A stretch of DNA of 64,000 bases from Vicinamibacterales bacterium (lineage in GTDB: Bacteria; Acidobacteriota; Vicinamibacteria; Vicinamibacterales; UBA8438): assembly GCA_029940535.1 (NCBI GenBank), contig JAPYUM010000013.1, positions 1 to 64,000 on the forward strand, given 5' to 3'. Position numbers and translations under genes: made by a program. How positions within the stretch are numbered: the first letter of the stretch is position 1; each line of letters opens with the position of its first letter. The notes beneath the pieces were generated by a model. It had not been told where the DNA came from and did no database searches. It saw nothing but the letters and a program-made list of their open reading frames with translations. Shown here piece by piece: positions 10,156 to 19,135 of the stretch.

Positions 10156-10173
10156 GAGGCTTCCTGTCGACCG

Positions 10174-10677
10174 CTAGATCTCAACCTCGAGTTGTGCGCG
10201 CGCCACCGCCGTGCCCGGAACCCGGCGCGTTGTCTTGCCGTCCTCAATAACGATAGTGCCGTCGTCCACATCAGCGATGCGACCCGACACGAACCGCTGT
10301 CCATCGACCAGCTCGTTCGTCACGATTCTGACTCTCCGGCCGACAAACCGAACAAAGTCATCCAAACCGCGCAGCGGTCGATCCAGCCCCGGTGACGACA
10401 CTTCGAGCGTGTAGTGCTGCTCGAAGGTGATCTCCGCATCGAGAATCGCGCTGACATCCGTACTGACCGTCGCGCAGTCGCTCACGGTGACGTTTTCTCC
10501 ACTGTCGCCGGTGTGTTCCGCCGCCGGCGACCCGACCCGGTCGATCACGATGCGCAGCATCCAGCCAATCGACTCGCGTCGAAACTGGACGTCGAAGAGT
10601 TCAAGCCCATGACTGCGGGCAACACGCTCCGCGATGTCGCGCACGGCGCCGAGACGATCAGTCGGTGACTGCGACAC
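10174..10677 (-). CDS. rimP: Ribosome maturation factor RimP
   Basis: A 30S maturation factor. The diagnostic block is LEVSSPGLDRPL, preceded by VRDIAERVARSHGLELFDVQFRRESIGWMLRIVIDR. The track ORF (215 aa) has an atypical N-terminus that runs through the asnS terminator at 10778-10808. A GTG at 10677 (VSQSPTDRLGAVRD) gives 167 aa, close to family size, and leaves the terminator outside the gene. The Shine-Dalgarno match is weak (AAGG). It is the first gene of the rimP-nusA-infB cluster. Confidence 0.88.
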   Translation of the reverse strand: MSQSPTDRLGAVRDIAERVARSHGLELFDVQFRRESIGWMLRIVIDRVGSPAAEHTGDSGENVTVSDCATVSTDVSAILDAEITFEQHYTLEVSSPGLDRPLRGLDDFVRFVGRRVRIVTNELVDGQRFVSGRIADVDDGTIVIEDGKTTRRVPGTAVARAQLEVEI

Positions 10678-10777
10678 TGCCAGCGCCTTGTCTCGCGGTT
10701 CACACGACGATGGTGGCGCACAACCGGTTCCCGGGGCCACCTCGAAAAACCCGAATCCAGCCGGCCCAAATCCGCCC

Positions 10778-10808
10778 AAAAAACAAAAAGCGGGCCAAAA
10801 CGCCCACT
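10778..10808 (-). terminator. Rho-independent terminator of the asnS unit
   Basis: On the minus strand, AGTGGGC-GTTTTG-GCCCGCT (7-bp stem with one G-U pair) is followed by the U-rich run TTTTGTTTTTT. It lies about 90 nt after the asnS stop and just before rimP, so it separates the two transcription units. Confidence 0.8.
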
Positions 10809-10895
10809 CGTTGTTCATCACAGGGAACGTAACCGGGGAACTATATCACGAGAGACCGCGTCGCGAAGACCGGGACAAATCGCGACATCGAAGGG

Positions 10896-12182
10896 TCACG
10901 GCGTCAGGCGGTTGAGCAGCCGTGGGTACGGAATCGTTTCCCGGACGTGCTCGAGACCGCAGATCCAGGCCACCACGCGCTCGATGCCCATGCCGAATCC
11001 GGCGTGGGGCACGCTCCCGTAGCGCCGCAAGTCCAGATACCACTCGAAGGCCTCCTGGGGCAGTTCGTGCTCCCGGATCCGTTGGAGGAGCAGGTCAAGA
11101 TCATCGAGGCGTTGTCCGCCCCCGACGATCTCCCCGTAGCCCTCCGGCGCCAGAATGTCGACCGAGAGCGACAGATCCGGTCGCTCCGGATCGGGCTTCA
11201 TATAGAAGGCCTTGGTGGCCGCGGGGTAGCGATGGACGGCTACCGGCCGGTCGAAGTGTTCGGCCAGCAGTGTTTCGTCGGGACCCCCGAAGTCGCCCCC
11301 GTACTCGAAGGGGCGCCCCTGGTCCGTGAGGATCTGAGCCGCCTCGTCGTAGGTCACGCGCGGAAACGGCGTCCGCACCCGCTCGAGCGGCTCCCGGTCT
11401 CGCTCGAGGGTGTCCAGTTCGCGCTGGCGTTCGTCGAGGGCTCGGGCCACGACGGACGTGATGAGTGCCTCGGCCAGGTCAATCGCGTCGTCGAGTGTCC
11501 CGTAGGCCATTTCAGGCTCGACCATCCAGAATTCGGTCAGGTGGCGGCGGGTCTTCGACTTTTCGGCCCGGAACGTCGGGCCAAAGCAATAGACCCGGCC
11601 GAGCGCCATGGCGTTGGCTTCGTTGTAGAGCTGTCCGCTCTGCGTCAGGTAGGCGGTCGTGTCGAAGTACGACACGGGAAACAACGTCGTCGTGCCTTCG
11701 CAGGCCGCCGGCGTGAAGACCGGCGTATCGGCCAGAATGAATCCACGGCTGTTGAAGAAGTCGCGTACCGCATTGATGACGGTGTGGCGGACCCGTAGCA
11801 CCGCGTGCTGGCGTTCCGAACGTATCCAGAGGTGCCGGCGGTCCAGCAGAAAGTCGACACCGTGCGATTTTGGCGTGATCGGGTAGTCGGTGGCCGAGCC
11901 CACGACCTCCAAGGCCGTGACGTCCATCTCGTAACCTCCGGGAGCTCGGGCATCCGCCCGGACCGCCCCCTCGATCACGAGCGCCGTTTCCTGACCCAGA
12001 TGACCTGCTTGCGCGAACTGCGTCTCGCCGACCGTCGCCTTGGACATGACGGCCTGGATGAACCCGGTCCCGTCACGGACCGTGAGGAAATGCAGCTTCC
12101 CGCTCGACCGCCGGTTGTGCAGCCAACCTTTCACGGTGACGGTCTGTCCGTCGTGTTGCGCGATGTCGTCGATGTAAGCCAT
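10896..12182 (-). CDS. asnS: Asparaginyl-tRNA synthetase
   Basis: Class IIb synthetase charging tRNA-Asn. An N-terminal OB-fold ([31 protein letters not shown]) precedes the catalytic domain. Visible are motif 2 ([23 protein letters not shown]) and motif 3 ([18 protein letters not shown]). The AsnRS-type [13 protein letters not shown] block distinguishes it from AspRS. The 428-aa length is normal. A good terminator follows. Upstream, a 239-nt gap holding an R2 element separates it from amgK. The window also encodes GatC and GatA, so the amidotransferase here probably mainly serves Gln-tRNA. Confidence 0.95.
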   Translation of the reverse strand: MAYIDDIAQHDGQTVTVKGWLHNRRSSGKLHFLTVRDGTGFIQAVMSKATVGETQFAQAGHLGQETALVIEGAVRADARAPGGYEMDVTALEVVGSATDYPITPKSHGVDFLLDRRHLWIRSERQHAVLRVRHTVINAVRDFFNSRGFILADTPVFTPAACEGTTTLFPVSYFDTTAYLTQSGQLYNEANAMALGRVYCFGPTFRAEKSKTRRHLTEFWMVEPEMAYGTLDDAIDLAEALITSVVARALDERQRELDTLERDREPLERVRTPFPRVTYDEAAQILTDQGRPFEYGGDFGGPDETLLAEHFDRPVAVHRYPAATKAFYMKPDPERPDLSLSVDILAPEGYGEIVGGGQRLDDLDLLLQRIREHELPQEAFEWYLDLRRYGSVPHAGFGMGIERVVAWICGLEHVRETIPYPRLLNRLTP

Positions 12183-12256
12183 GCGTCTGTCCTTGATGCT
12201 CGAAACCGATTTTCACACATGCGCGAGGTGCAGGGCCAACGAACTTCCGACACGCG

Positions 12257-12421
12257 CTAGTCCCCTGTATCCGTAATTCGTTGCAAAGTCCCGGGCGGGG
12301 CATCCCCGCTGAACAGCGTTGTTCCTCGGTCACAAATGCCCGATTTGCTCCCTCGTCACGCCTTGTCAGCGGGGTTCCGCGCTCCGAGATTTCGCAACGA
12401 ATTACGGATACAGGGGACTAG
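12257..12421. repeat. R2 MITE-like palindromic element (amgK-asnS gap)
   Basis: Perfect 28-bp terminal inverted repeats, CTAGTCCCCTGTATCCGTAATTCGTTGC at 12257-12284 and its complement at 12394-12421, flank a core of about 109 bp. The core contains CGGTCA-CAAAT-GCCCG-ATTTG-CTCCCTC, a 5-bp hairpin shared in structure with the 30.5-kb elements. The right end abuts the amgK stop codon. There is no coding capacity, so any mobility would depend on a transposase elsewhere. Confidence 0.82.
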
Positions 12422-13465
12422 TCACATGCGCAATTCGGGCAGATGAGGTGTGAGCAGCTCGAGCAGCTGAGCGAAACGGTCGTGGGTGTGGAGCGTGCCT
12501 CGGAGGTGACGGAACGTGCGGGGAAGGGCCGACTCGAATGCTGGTCGCTCGGCGACCGCGATCTGATGGCCGAATGTGCCAAGCGCTTTCAAGTGGCGCT
12601 GGACCGACATGAGATCGAACCGCTGTTGAAAGCGGTTGCGCCGCGCCCGCGGTATCGCGGCCAGGAATCGGTCGGTCATCTCTGTCACCAACGCCGGCGC
12701 CAGATCGACGTAGCAGTCACGCAGCAGCGAGACCAGATCGTAGGTGTTCGGTCCCATGCGTGCGTCCTGGAAGTCAATGACCACCAATCGCTGGTGTCGC
12801 ACCATGAGATTGCGGCTGTGATAGTCACGGTGGCACAGCACGCGCGGTTCTCCGGCCAAGTCCTCGGCGATGGAGGCGAACTCCTCGTCGAGCGCGTGGG
12901 ACTGGGTTGCACTGAGAGTCAGGCGTCGATAGGCGCCCAGGAACTCCGCCCGGAAAAACGTCAGTTCGCGGGTGAGCGTCGCGTGGTCGAAGGCGATGTC
13001 GAACGGCGGTGGGGCCGGCTCGCGCTCTGGAGCGCCCGTCTGTTGAAGCCTCACGATGAGGTCGATCGCCTGACGGTACAGCGGGGCCGGATCGCGTTCC
13101 GCGACGTCCAGCCAGTCTTGGAGGGTGTCCGGGCCGAGGTCCTCCAGAGCCAGGATGCCTAGGTCGCCCGCGTGGCCGAACGTGGCGGGGATGGGGATGG
13201 CGAGACGGTCAAACAGCTCGCCGACCACCAGCTGCCGCAAGGTGCTGGCGTCGAACGGCTCCGGGTGAACGGCGAGCACGAGAGACGGCGACTCGCGCCG
13301 CGTGACACGAAAATAGGCGCGGTTCGACGCGTCGCCATGGAGTTGTTCCACCCGGGTGGCATCGGTCACGCCGGTTCGACGGAGGTACGCCGCGACGCGG
13401 TGGTCGGTCGGGCCGTCGGGTGCGGTCGTGGCGGTCATGCGCCGGTGGCTGTCTGAGTCCGTCAC
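12422..13465 (-). CDS. amgK: Aminoglycoside-phosphotransferase-fold sugar kinase, AmgK-like
   Basis: The 347-aa protein has the APH/choline-kinase catalytic motif CHRDYHSRNLMV and the metal-binding VIDFQDARMGPNTYDL. The N-terminus has HGDASNRAYFRV, as in AmgK, the anomeric kinase for MurNAc/GlcNAc. The next gene upstream is a MurU-like nucleotidyltransferase. AmgK-MurU is a known pair that recycles cell-wall sugars to UDP-MurNAc, so the context supports this role over antibiotic resistance. The substrate is inferred. It starts with GTG 4 nt after the murU stop. Confidence 0.8.
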   Translation of the reverse strand: MTDSDSHRRMTATTAPDGPTDHRVAAYLRRTGVTDATRVEQLHGDASNRAYFRVTRRESPSLVLAVHPEPFDASTLRQLVVGELFDRLAIPIPATFGHAGDLGILALEDLGPDTLQDWLDVAERDPAPLYRQAIDLIVRLQQTGAPEREPAPPPFDIAFDHATLTRELTFFRAEFLGAYRRLTLSATQSHALDEEFASIAEDLAGEPRVLCHRDYHSRNLMVRHQRLVVIDFQDARMGPNTYDLVSLLRDCYVDLAPALVTEMTDRFLAAIPRARRNRFQQRFDLMSVQRHLKALGTFGHQIAVAERPAFESALPRTFRHLRGTLHTHDRFAQLLELLTPHLPELRM

Positions 13466-13469
13466 AGTC

Positions 13470-14462
13470 TCACGCCGTCGCCGCCTCGATCGGGACCGTC
13501 AGCAACTCGCCCAGCTGTTTCGCGCCGGTCATCGCAAGTGCCTCAGTTCGCTGGTCGGTCATGGCAGCGAGTCGCAGGACCACTCGCCCGTCGAGCCGCA
13601 TACCGTCTGAGAGGGATACTCCGTCGGTGAGAATGCAGTTTGTAACCTGGCAGTTCGCGCCCACAACCACATCGTCCCACAGGACGGACCGCTCGATCCG
13701 GGCGGAGGTGTCGAGGTGGCATCGCCGGCCCACAAAGAGATCCCCGTGCGCCTCGGCGGCGCCGATCGCCCAAGTGGCGGTCAGGTAATCCTCCGGGGTG
13801 CCGATCTCGTGGAAACGACCGGTAACCTCGTGAATCCGCACCCGCCCGGGCGTCGCCAGCAGCCCGTCGTAGAGGCCCCCGACCGAGGCCGTCGACACCC
13901 CATCCTGGAGCGTCTCGAACACGGACGCCTCGGCGATCTGAACCCCCACGAACAGCGGCGGACGCTCCGGGTCGCCCCGCGAGGCGAAGCCGGTTACTCG
14001 CCCTGCCGTGTCAGCGTGCACCCCCCCGTATCGCTCTGGTGACGGATTCGTCGTGACGGCGAGTGTGACCCCGGCGCCCCGCGCCCGGTGAGCTTCGAGC
14101 ATGGCGCCGAGGTCGACGTCGCACAGTGTGTCGCCGTTGATGAGGAAGAAGCGGCTCCCAAGCAGCGGCACCGCATGGCGCGGCCCACCCGCAGACCCGA
14201 GGACCACCGGTTCCCAGGAATAGCGCACCCGACAACCGTGGGCGACGCCGTCGCCGACGGCCGCGGCGATCGTCTCGGGCCGATGGTGCAGATTGACAAC
14301 CGCCTCCGCCACGCCTTGTGCCGCCAGGCGGGTCAGGTGGCGCCGAATCAACGGTGTCCCGGCTATGGGGACGGCGGCTTTCGCGCGGCAGAATGTCAAC
14401 GGACGCAGGCGGGTTCCGAGTCCGGCGGCGAGCACCAGTGCTGGGGGCAGGGAGTCGGTCAC
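13470..14462 (-). CDS. murU: NTP-transferase family sugar nucleotidyltransferase, MurU-like
   Basis: The N-terminal signature LVLAAGLGTRLRPLT and the metal-binding LINGDTLCDVD identify a sugar-1-phosphate nucleotidyltransferase. The C-terminal part (HLDTSARIERSVLWDDVVVGANCQVTNCILTDGV) is a left-handed beta-helix/hexapeptide-like tail, longer than in the shortest MurU proteins. Pairing with the AmgK-like kinase suggests UDP-sugar formation in peptidoglycan recycling. A mannose-1-phosphate guanylyltransferase role cannot be excluded. It overlaps the CYTH gene by 4 nt. Confidence 0.75.
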   Translation of the reverse strand: MTDSLPPALVLAAGLGTRLRPLTFCRAKAAVPIAGTPLIRRHLTRLAAQGVAEAVVNLHHRPETIAAAVGDGVAHGCRVRYSWEPVVLGSAGGPRHAVPLLGSRFFLINGDTLCDVDLGAMLEAHRARGAGVTLAVTTNPSPERYGGVHADTAGRVTGFASRGDPERPPLFVGVQIAEASVFETLQDGVSTASVGGLYDGLLATPGRVRIHEVTGRFHEIGTPEDYLTATWAIGAAEAHGDLFVGRRCHLDTSARIERSVLWDDVVVGANCQVTNCILTDGVSLSDGMRLDGRVVLRLAAMTDQRTEALAMTGAKQLGELLTVPIEAATA

Positions 14463-15016
14463 GGCGTGTCGAACACCATGTGCTGGGCCGCGGAGCCATG
14501 GGCCTGCCGGTGCTTCTGGAACAACCCATGATACGAGTCGGCCACGAAGTCGGCCGGGGGGCGCCCCAGGTCGTTGGCCATTCGAAGAATGTCCTCCTGG
14601 CTGCCCTCGAGTTCGACGAACGTGCCGATCGGAGACTCGTCGAGCGCGATAACGAGGTCGCCCCGGGTGAACTCTTCCCGGTACTTCTCATACCGGAACC
14701 AGACGTGGAATCCCAGCCGTTCGCAGACCTGCAGCACCACGACGCCGTCGCCGACGCTCGTCTCGAGCTCCTCCCGCACTTTCATGGCGCCAGGCTGGGG
14801 CGTGCCTTTGAAGGTGACGAACGCACGATCCCCGTCTACTCGCACCCGCAACGTGCAGCGGCGATTCTGTAGTGGGTCGGTCTCGCGATCCAGCAGCTGG
14901 TCGCGTTGCAGTCGGCGCGCCTGCCAAGGGACGGCACCGGCGCGGAGAATCGCCGCGCGTGCGTCGCCCGGATTCGGGTACGGCAACTTGACTTCTCGCT
15001 CGACCTGGTTCGCCAC
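14459..15016 (-). CDS. CYTH-domain protein (class IV adenylate cyclase/thiamine-triphosphatase-like)
   Basis: The 185-aa protein begins with the CYTH signature ExExK (EREVKL). Alternating basic and acidic strand motifs follow: CTLRVRVDGDRAFVTFKG, KVREELET, YRKYR-like FRYEKYREEF and VIALDESPIGTFVELEG. CYTH enzymes act on triphosphate substrates such as ATP or thiamine triphosphate, or on inorganic polyphosphate. The substrate is not predictable here. It lies 2 nt after the MidA-like gene and overlaps the murU-like gene by 4 nt, so the genes are very probably co-translated. Confidence 0.85.
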   Translation of the reverse strand: MANQVEREVKLPYPNPGDARAAILRAGAVPWQARRLQRDQLLDRETDPLQNRRCTLRVRVDGDRAFVTFKGTPQPGAMKVREELETSVGDGVVVLQVCERLGFHVWFRYEKYREEFTRGDLVIALDESPIGTFVELEGSQEDILRMANDLGRPPADFVADSYHGLFQKHRQAHGSAAQHMVFDTP

Positions 15017-15018
15017 GA

Positions 15019-16170
15019 TCAGTTCCGGATCTTGAACGATCCACCACGCAGCGTCGGGGTTCCGACCTGCTTACCAAGGAGCAACACGTGGTGCGTGCTG
15101 CCAAGCCCGCCCGGTACGACCAACGTCTTCAGCGCGAGCCGATGCTTGATCGACGGCGTATCGGATCCGGTCGGGGGATCGTCGAGCGCGCCGAGGGCAA
15201 GCAGAAAATGGGTCTGATCGGGTAGTCCCAACACGTCGAGGCCTTCGGCGGCCGCGGCCGACGTGACTGAGGTCCAGTCGACATGGGAGGTGATGTCCTG
15301 CAAGCCGGGATGGGCGAGCCAGGCCGGGCCGCCCCGTTGGTCGGCGTCGTCCTGCGGCGTGCCCACCTGATGCCGGTGAAATGTCGTCAAGGTCCCCGTT
15401 TCATGGCGGTCCGAGTACAGGGCGTTCGCCGGATGCCCATAGTCCACCAACAACATGAAGCCCCGCGCCAGGCGTCTGGCCGCGTCTCGAGTCCAGGCGA
15501 CGGCGGCCAGGTTGACTTCAGCGCGCGAGCCTGGGGACAGCCGCAGATCGAGCTGCTCCAGATATGTGGCGAGGTGGGGTGTCGACAGGGGACCGATGCG
15601 CTCCACGAACCGGTTCTCGTCGAGGTCCACGAAGATTTCTCGGAGGCCCTCGGGGGTCATCGCGACGGCGTGCGTCGGCAAGGCGTCCAGCAGTTCGTTT
15701 GCGAGGATGACGCCATGCACCCGGTCCGGCATACGGTCGGAGGCGGCGACGAGGCGCGACGTGTGGCGGCCCAGGGTCTCGGACTGCATCGCGCGCGCCG
15801 GCGCGCTGGTTTCCACGAGGGTGAGGCGGATTGCGCGGTAGAGCTCAGGAAAGTCGGCCTCCGCCGCGTCGAGGATGTCCCGCGCGAGCTGTCCGTTGGC
15901 GGCGCCGGCCTCCACCAGGTCGAAGCCGTCCGCCGCGGAGTCACCCAGCCGCCGATACATCTCGTCGAGCTGGCTCGCCAGCAGCGCCCCGAACTGCGGT
16001 CCGACATCGACGCTGGTGAAAAAGTCCCCCGCGCGCCCGGTTCGTCGTGGCGCGCGGGAGTAGTACCCGAGGCTGGAATGATAGAGCGCCAGCTCCATGA
16101 ATTCCGCCGTCGTCAGCGGTCCGCGCGTGCGAATCCGACGCGCGATCAGCTCACGGAGCGTACAGGCCAC
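15019..16170 (-). CDS. SAM-dependent methyltransferase, MidA/NDUFAF7 family
   Basis: The 383 aa belong to the COG1565 group. Its N-terminal block is PLTTAEFMELALYHSSLGYYS. The SAM-binding region is DLVEAGAANGQLARDIL, and FTSVDVGPQFGALLASQLDEM is a family hallmark. The eukaryotic homologue dimethylates an arginine in complex I. The bacterial substrate is not settled. The GTG start shares one nucleotide with the TAG of the HtrA gene, indicating tight coupling. Confidence 0.85.
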   Translation of the reverse strand: MACTLRELIARRIRTRGPLTTAEFMELALYHSSLGYYSRAPRRTGRAGDFFTSVDVGPQFGALLASQLDEMYRRLGDSAADGFDLVEAGAANGQLARDILDAAEADFPELYRAIRLTLVETSAPARAMQSETLGRHTSRLVAASDRMPDRVHGVILANELLDALPTHAVAMTPEGLREIFVDLDENRFVERIGPLSTPHLATYLEQLDLRLSPGSRAEVNLAAVAWTRDAARRLARGFMLLVDYGHPANALYSDRHETGTLTTFHRHQVGTPQDDADQRGGPAWLAHPGLQDITSHVDWTSVTSAAAAEGLDVLGLPDQTHFLLALGALDDPPTGSDTPSIKHRLALKTLVVPGGLGSTHHVLLLGKQVGTPTLRGGSFKIRN

Positions 16171-17684
16171 TAGTCCTTGCGCAGCCTGAGGAATCGCTCT
16201 TCGTCAGGTCGCACTATCAGGAGATACGCCGTGCGTCCGGATGCGACCTGGTTCAACTCGCGACTGGCCTCCGCCGCGGTGCCCACCGCGGTTCGATTGA
16301 CGGCCGTGATCACGTCGCCAGGCCGAATCCCACCGGTCTGCGCCGGTCCGCCCGGCTCGACGTTGGTGACCACTGCGCCGGTCGTACCCCGCGGCAGCCG
16401 CAACTCGCGTGCCGATTCCGCCGCGAGGTCCTGCAGGCTCATGCCAAACCCGGTGTCCAGATCTTCGACTCTGACTTCGGCTGGCCGACCCTCGTCTTCC
16501 AGGTCCAGTTCCCCGATGGTGACCGGAAGGGTGGTTGGCTCGCCGTCTCGATACACCCCGAGCTCGACCACGGTGCCGGGGCGGCTATCCACCACTTTCG
16601 CCTGCAGACTCGCGACGTCATCCACACGTTGGCCGTCGAAGCTGACGATGACGTCGCCCAGCTCGAGGGTGGAATCGTCTGCCGGTCCGCCTCGCGTGAT
16701 TCTCGAGATGATCGCCCCCATCCGCTCGCTCAACCCGTGGTCCTGATAGTCATCGCTGGTGACCGCGAGAATCTCGATGCCGATGACGCCGCGTGTGACC
16801 CGGCCAGTGCGCAGCTGCGGCAGCAGGCTTCGCACCGTGTTGATCGGCATGGCGAAGCCGATGCCGAGGTTGCTGGGTCTGTCGCTGACAATCGCCGTAT
16901 TCATTCCGATGACCTCACCGCGCAGATTGAGCAGCGGACCACCTGAGTTGCCAGGGTTGATCGCGGCGTCGGTTTGAATGACCTGCTGGGACCGACCCGG
17001 CACTTGATCGAACGGTCGGCCGACCGCGCTGACTACGCCGACCGTCACCGTGTGGCCGAGTCCGAACGGATTGCCGATCGCCATCACCCAGTCGCCGGCT
17101 TCCATCTGCGCCGAGTCACCGAAGCTCGCCTCGGTCAGTGGATAGGGCGGCCGTTCGGTCAGTTCGATCAGGGCGCTGTCGGTCAGTCGATCGCGTCCGA
17201 CGATGTGTGCCTCGTACGCCTCGTCGTCATCCAGGAAGGACACCTCGATCTTGGTGGCGCCTTCGACGACATGATTGTTGGTCACGATGTATCCGGCCTT
17301 ATCGATGACGAATCCGGTGCCCGCGGCCACCGTCGGACGTTCTCGTGACGGCCGTCCCGGAGAAGGGGCTCCGGGTTGGGGCAAATCGCCCAAAAACTCT
17401 CGCAAGAGGTCGTTGCCCTGACTCCGCGATTCCGTACGAATATTCACGACCATCGGGCTCTGGGCCCTGGCGATGTCCCGGAACGTCGTCGCGGTCAGCT
17501 CACCCGTGATCGGTTCGCTGTTCATTGGTGGCAGCGCCGAGGTATTGACAGTGCCTGGGGCGGTGGAGGTTTGAGCCGCGGAGCTTGAGACGAGATCGAG
17601 CCTCGCGGTGATCACCGCACCGACCGCCAATGACGTCACGGCGATCAGGGCCCCCGAGAAGAGCGTGTGTCTACCTGTTGCCAT
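16170..17684 (-). CDS. HtrA/DegP-type serine protease with two PDZ domains
   Basis: A periplasmic S1C protease/chaperone. The 504-aa form starts at the ATG at 17684, preceded by GGAGG with a 6-nt spacer; the track start would run into the neighbouring gene. The N-terminus has a membrane anchor or signal (LFSGALIAVTSLAVGAVITA). The triad is visible as TNNHVVEG (His), RLTDSALIEL (Asp) and INPGNSGGPLLN (Ser), near residues 139, 170 and 247. PDZ1 (about 275-365) and PDZ2 (about 400-495) follow. It is transcribed ahead of the MidA-CYTH-murU-amgK genes, which fits an envelope-maintenance unit. Confidence 0.95.
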   Translation of the reverse strand: MATGRHTLFSGALIAVTSLAVGAVITARLDLVSSSAAQTSTAPGTVNTSALPPMNSEPITGELTATTFRDIARAQSPMVVNIRTESRSQGNDLLREFLGDLPQPGAPSPGRPSRERPTVAAGTGFVIDKAGYIVTNNHVVEGATKIEVSFLDDDEAYEAHIVGRDRLTDSALIELTERPPYPLTEASFGDSAQMEAGDWVMAIGNPFGLGHTVTVGVVSAVGRPFDQVPGRSQQVIQTDAAINPGNSGGPLLNLRGEVIGMNTAIVSDRPSNLGIGFAMPINTVRSLLPQLRTGRVTRGVIGIEILAVTSDDYQDHGLSERMGAIISRITRGGPADDSTLELGDVIVSFDGQRVDDVASLQAKVVDSRPGTVVELGVYRDGEPTTLPVTIGELDLEDEGRPAEVRVEDLDTGFGMSLQDLAAESARELRLPRGTTGAVVTNVEPGGPAQTGGIRPGDVITAVNRTAVGTAAEASRELNQVASGRTAYLLIVRPDEERFLRLRKD

Positions 17685-17706
17685 CTTGTGCCTCCACACC
17701 AATACC

Positions 17707-18933
17707 CTATACCAAGGCTCGGATGTCCGTCTGTCGAGGACCGGTGACGGTCGCCGAATGTTCACTGACATGCAGATTGATCTCGGTGCGTACGCCGAAA
17801 TCCTCGAAATAGATTCCCGGTTCGATCGTTACCGCGGTCCCCGGCAGTAACCGGCGGTCGTCATGGGTCTCGAAGTCGTCCAGATGCACGCCGTTGCCGT
17901 GCACCTCCTCGCCAAGGCTGTGCCCGGTGCGGTGAAGAAACTGGTCGCCGTATCCAGCGTCGTCGATGTGGTCGCGGGCCACCCGGTCGACTTCCCAGCC
18001 ACGTAGCGGACGGCCGGTCTCGGCGGCCTCGCGCACACACGTCACGGCGGCATCGCGACCATCTCTGATGACCGAGAACGCGTCGGCGTATCGCGTGGGC
18101 ACCGTGGGTCCCGTGTATCCCACCCAGGTGATGTCCGCATAGACGGCGCCGGGGGCGTGGAGCTTGCCCCACAAGTCGAGGAGCAGCACCTCCTCGCCGG
18201 CGATGACGCGGTGCCGTTGCGCCGTCGGCAGGTAGTGTGGGTCGCCCGCATTCTCCTGCGCCGCCACCACCGGCCGCGAGTCGCTCACGAGTCCGGCGTC
18301 GCCGAACCAGTCGGCCATGGCGCCCTGGACCTCGAATTCCGTTACCGGGTGTCCGCTCCGCATGCGGTCGGTGACCATCGCGAAGGCTCGGTCCTTGATG
18401 TCGTACAGCGCGGCGGAGGCCGTCTTGTGTGAGGCGAGCGCCGCGTCATCCCAGACCGCTTCGAACAGCTGCACCAGGTCTCCCGACGAGCGAACGTCGA
18501 CCCCCAGCGCACGCACGGCGTCGACCGTCCCCGCGTCCACGCGCGACACGTACGGGATGGCGCACCCGGGAGAATACTCCATGGCCACGGTGTCGCACCC
18601 GGCCACGAGCGCGCGGAGACCGGCGTCGAGCTCGCCGTGGCTCGCGTAGCGAACCGAGTCGCCCGGGAGATGTTCGAGTCGGTCGCGCTCGATCGCGTGC
18701 ACCAAAGCGCGCGGCACACCGTTCACCGGAATGAGGTAGTACCACCGTCGCGTCGTCAATTTGGCGCCGTCGTTCAATCCGGCGATCCGTCGCGCGATCG
18801 GGTTGGATCCATGAAAGTCGTACAGCAACCAGCCGTCGAGGCGTCGCTCCAGAAGCGCCTCTTGTACGGCGGTTAGATCGAAGGTCATGGAGTCGAGTAT
18901 AGCAGCGGGCATCGTGGCAACCGTGGCGGCCAT
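17707..18933 (-). CDS. M24 family metallopeptidase (Xaa-Pro aminopeptidase-like)
   Basis: The 408-aa protein has a creatinase-like N-terminal domain and a pita-bread C-terminal domain. All five dinuclear metal ligands are visible: the two Asp in LLLDLWGKLHAPGAVYADITW, His in HRTGHSLGEE, Glu in VTIEPGIYFE and Glu in RTEINLHV. It probably removes N-terminal residues before proline. There is no signal peptide. The start is uncertain: an ATG at 18888 (MTFDLTAVQEALL) fits the usual N-terminus better than 18933, but neither has a good Shine-Dalgarno. It lies 22 nt upstream of the htrA gene. Confidence 0.9.
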   Translation of the reverse strand: MAATVATMPAAILDSMTFDLTAVQEALLERRLDGWLLYDFHGSNPIARRIAGLNDGAKLTTRRWYYLIPVNGVPRALVHAIERDRLEHLPGDSVRYASHGELDAGLRALVAGCDTVAMEYSPGCAIPYVSRVDAGTVDAVRALGVDVRSSGDLVQLFEAVWDDAALASHKTASAALYDIKDRAFAMVTDRMRSGHPVTEFEVQGAMADWFGDAGLVSDSRPVVAAQENAGDPHYLPTAQRHRVIAGEEVLLLDLWGKLHAPGAVYADITWVGYTGPTVPTRYADAFSVIRDGRDAAVTCVREAAETGRPLRGWEVDRVARDHIDDAGYGDQFLHRTGHSLGEEVHGNGVHLDDFETHDDRRLLPGTAVTIEPGIYFEDFGVRTEINLHVSEHSATVTGPRQTDIRALV

Positions 18934-19078
18934 CCATGGTCCATCATGGCCGCTATTGGTTATGACGCAGGATCACAGGAGACGGTCGGTACGCCGCCGT
19001 TGGCGGTCCTCAGAACCGGGGGCTCGCTTCTCCGGACGCTCCAGATGAGCGCCCGCAAACCAGCTCTGTACATAAGTC

Positions 19079-19109
19079 GCGCCCGCGAACGACACAGGTT
19101 CGCGGGCGC
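19079..19109 (-). terminator. Strong hairpin downstream of the lipoprotein gene
   Basis: GCGCCCGCGAAC-GACACAG-GTTCGCGGGCGC is a perfect 12-bp stem about 27 nt after the lipoprotein stop. Only a weakly U-containing sequence follows on the minus strand (GACTTATG). It is a terminator or mRNA-stabilising hairpin, inferred from position. Confidence 0.5.
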
Positions 19110-19135
19110 CACGAAGCAGCTCGAGTGGACGATGC

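Noticed and set aside
12183-12256. T-box leader for asnS
   Set aside because: The upstream region is short and largely occupied by the R2 element; no T-box motif or antiterminator was seen.
12422-13465. Aminoglycoside resistance gene
   Set aside because: The APH fold is real, but the pairing with a MurU-like gene points to sugar-kinase function.
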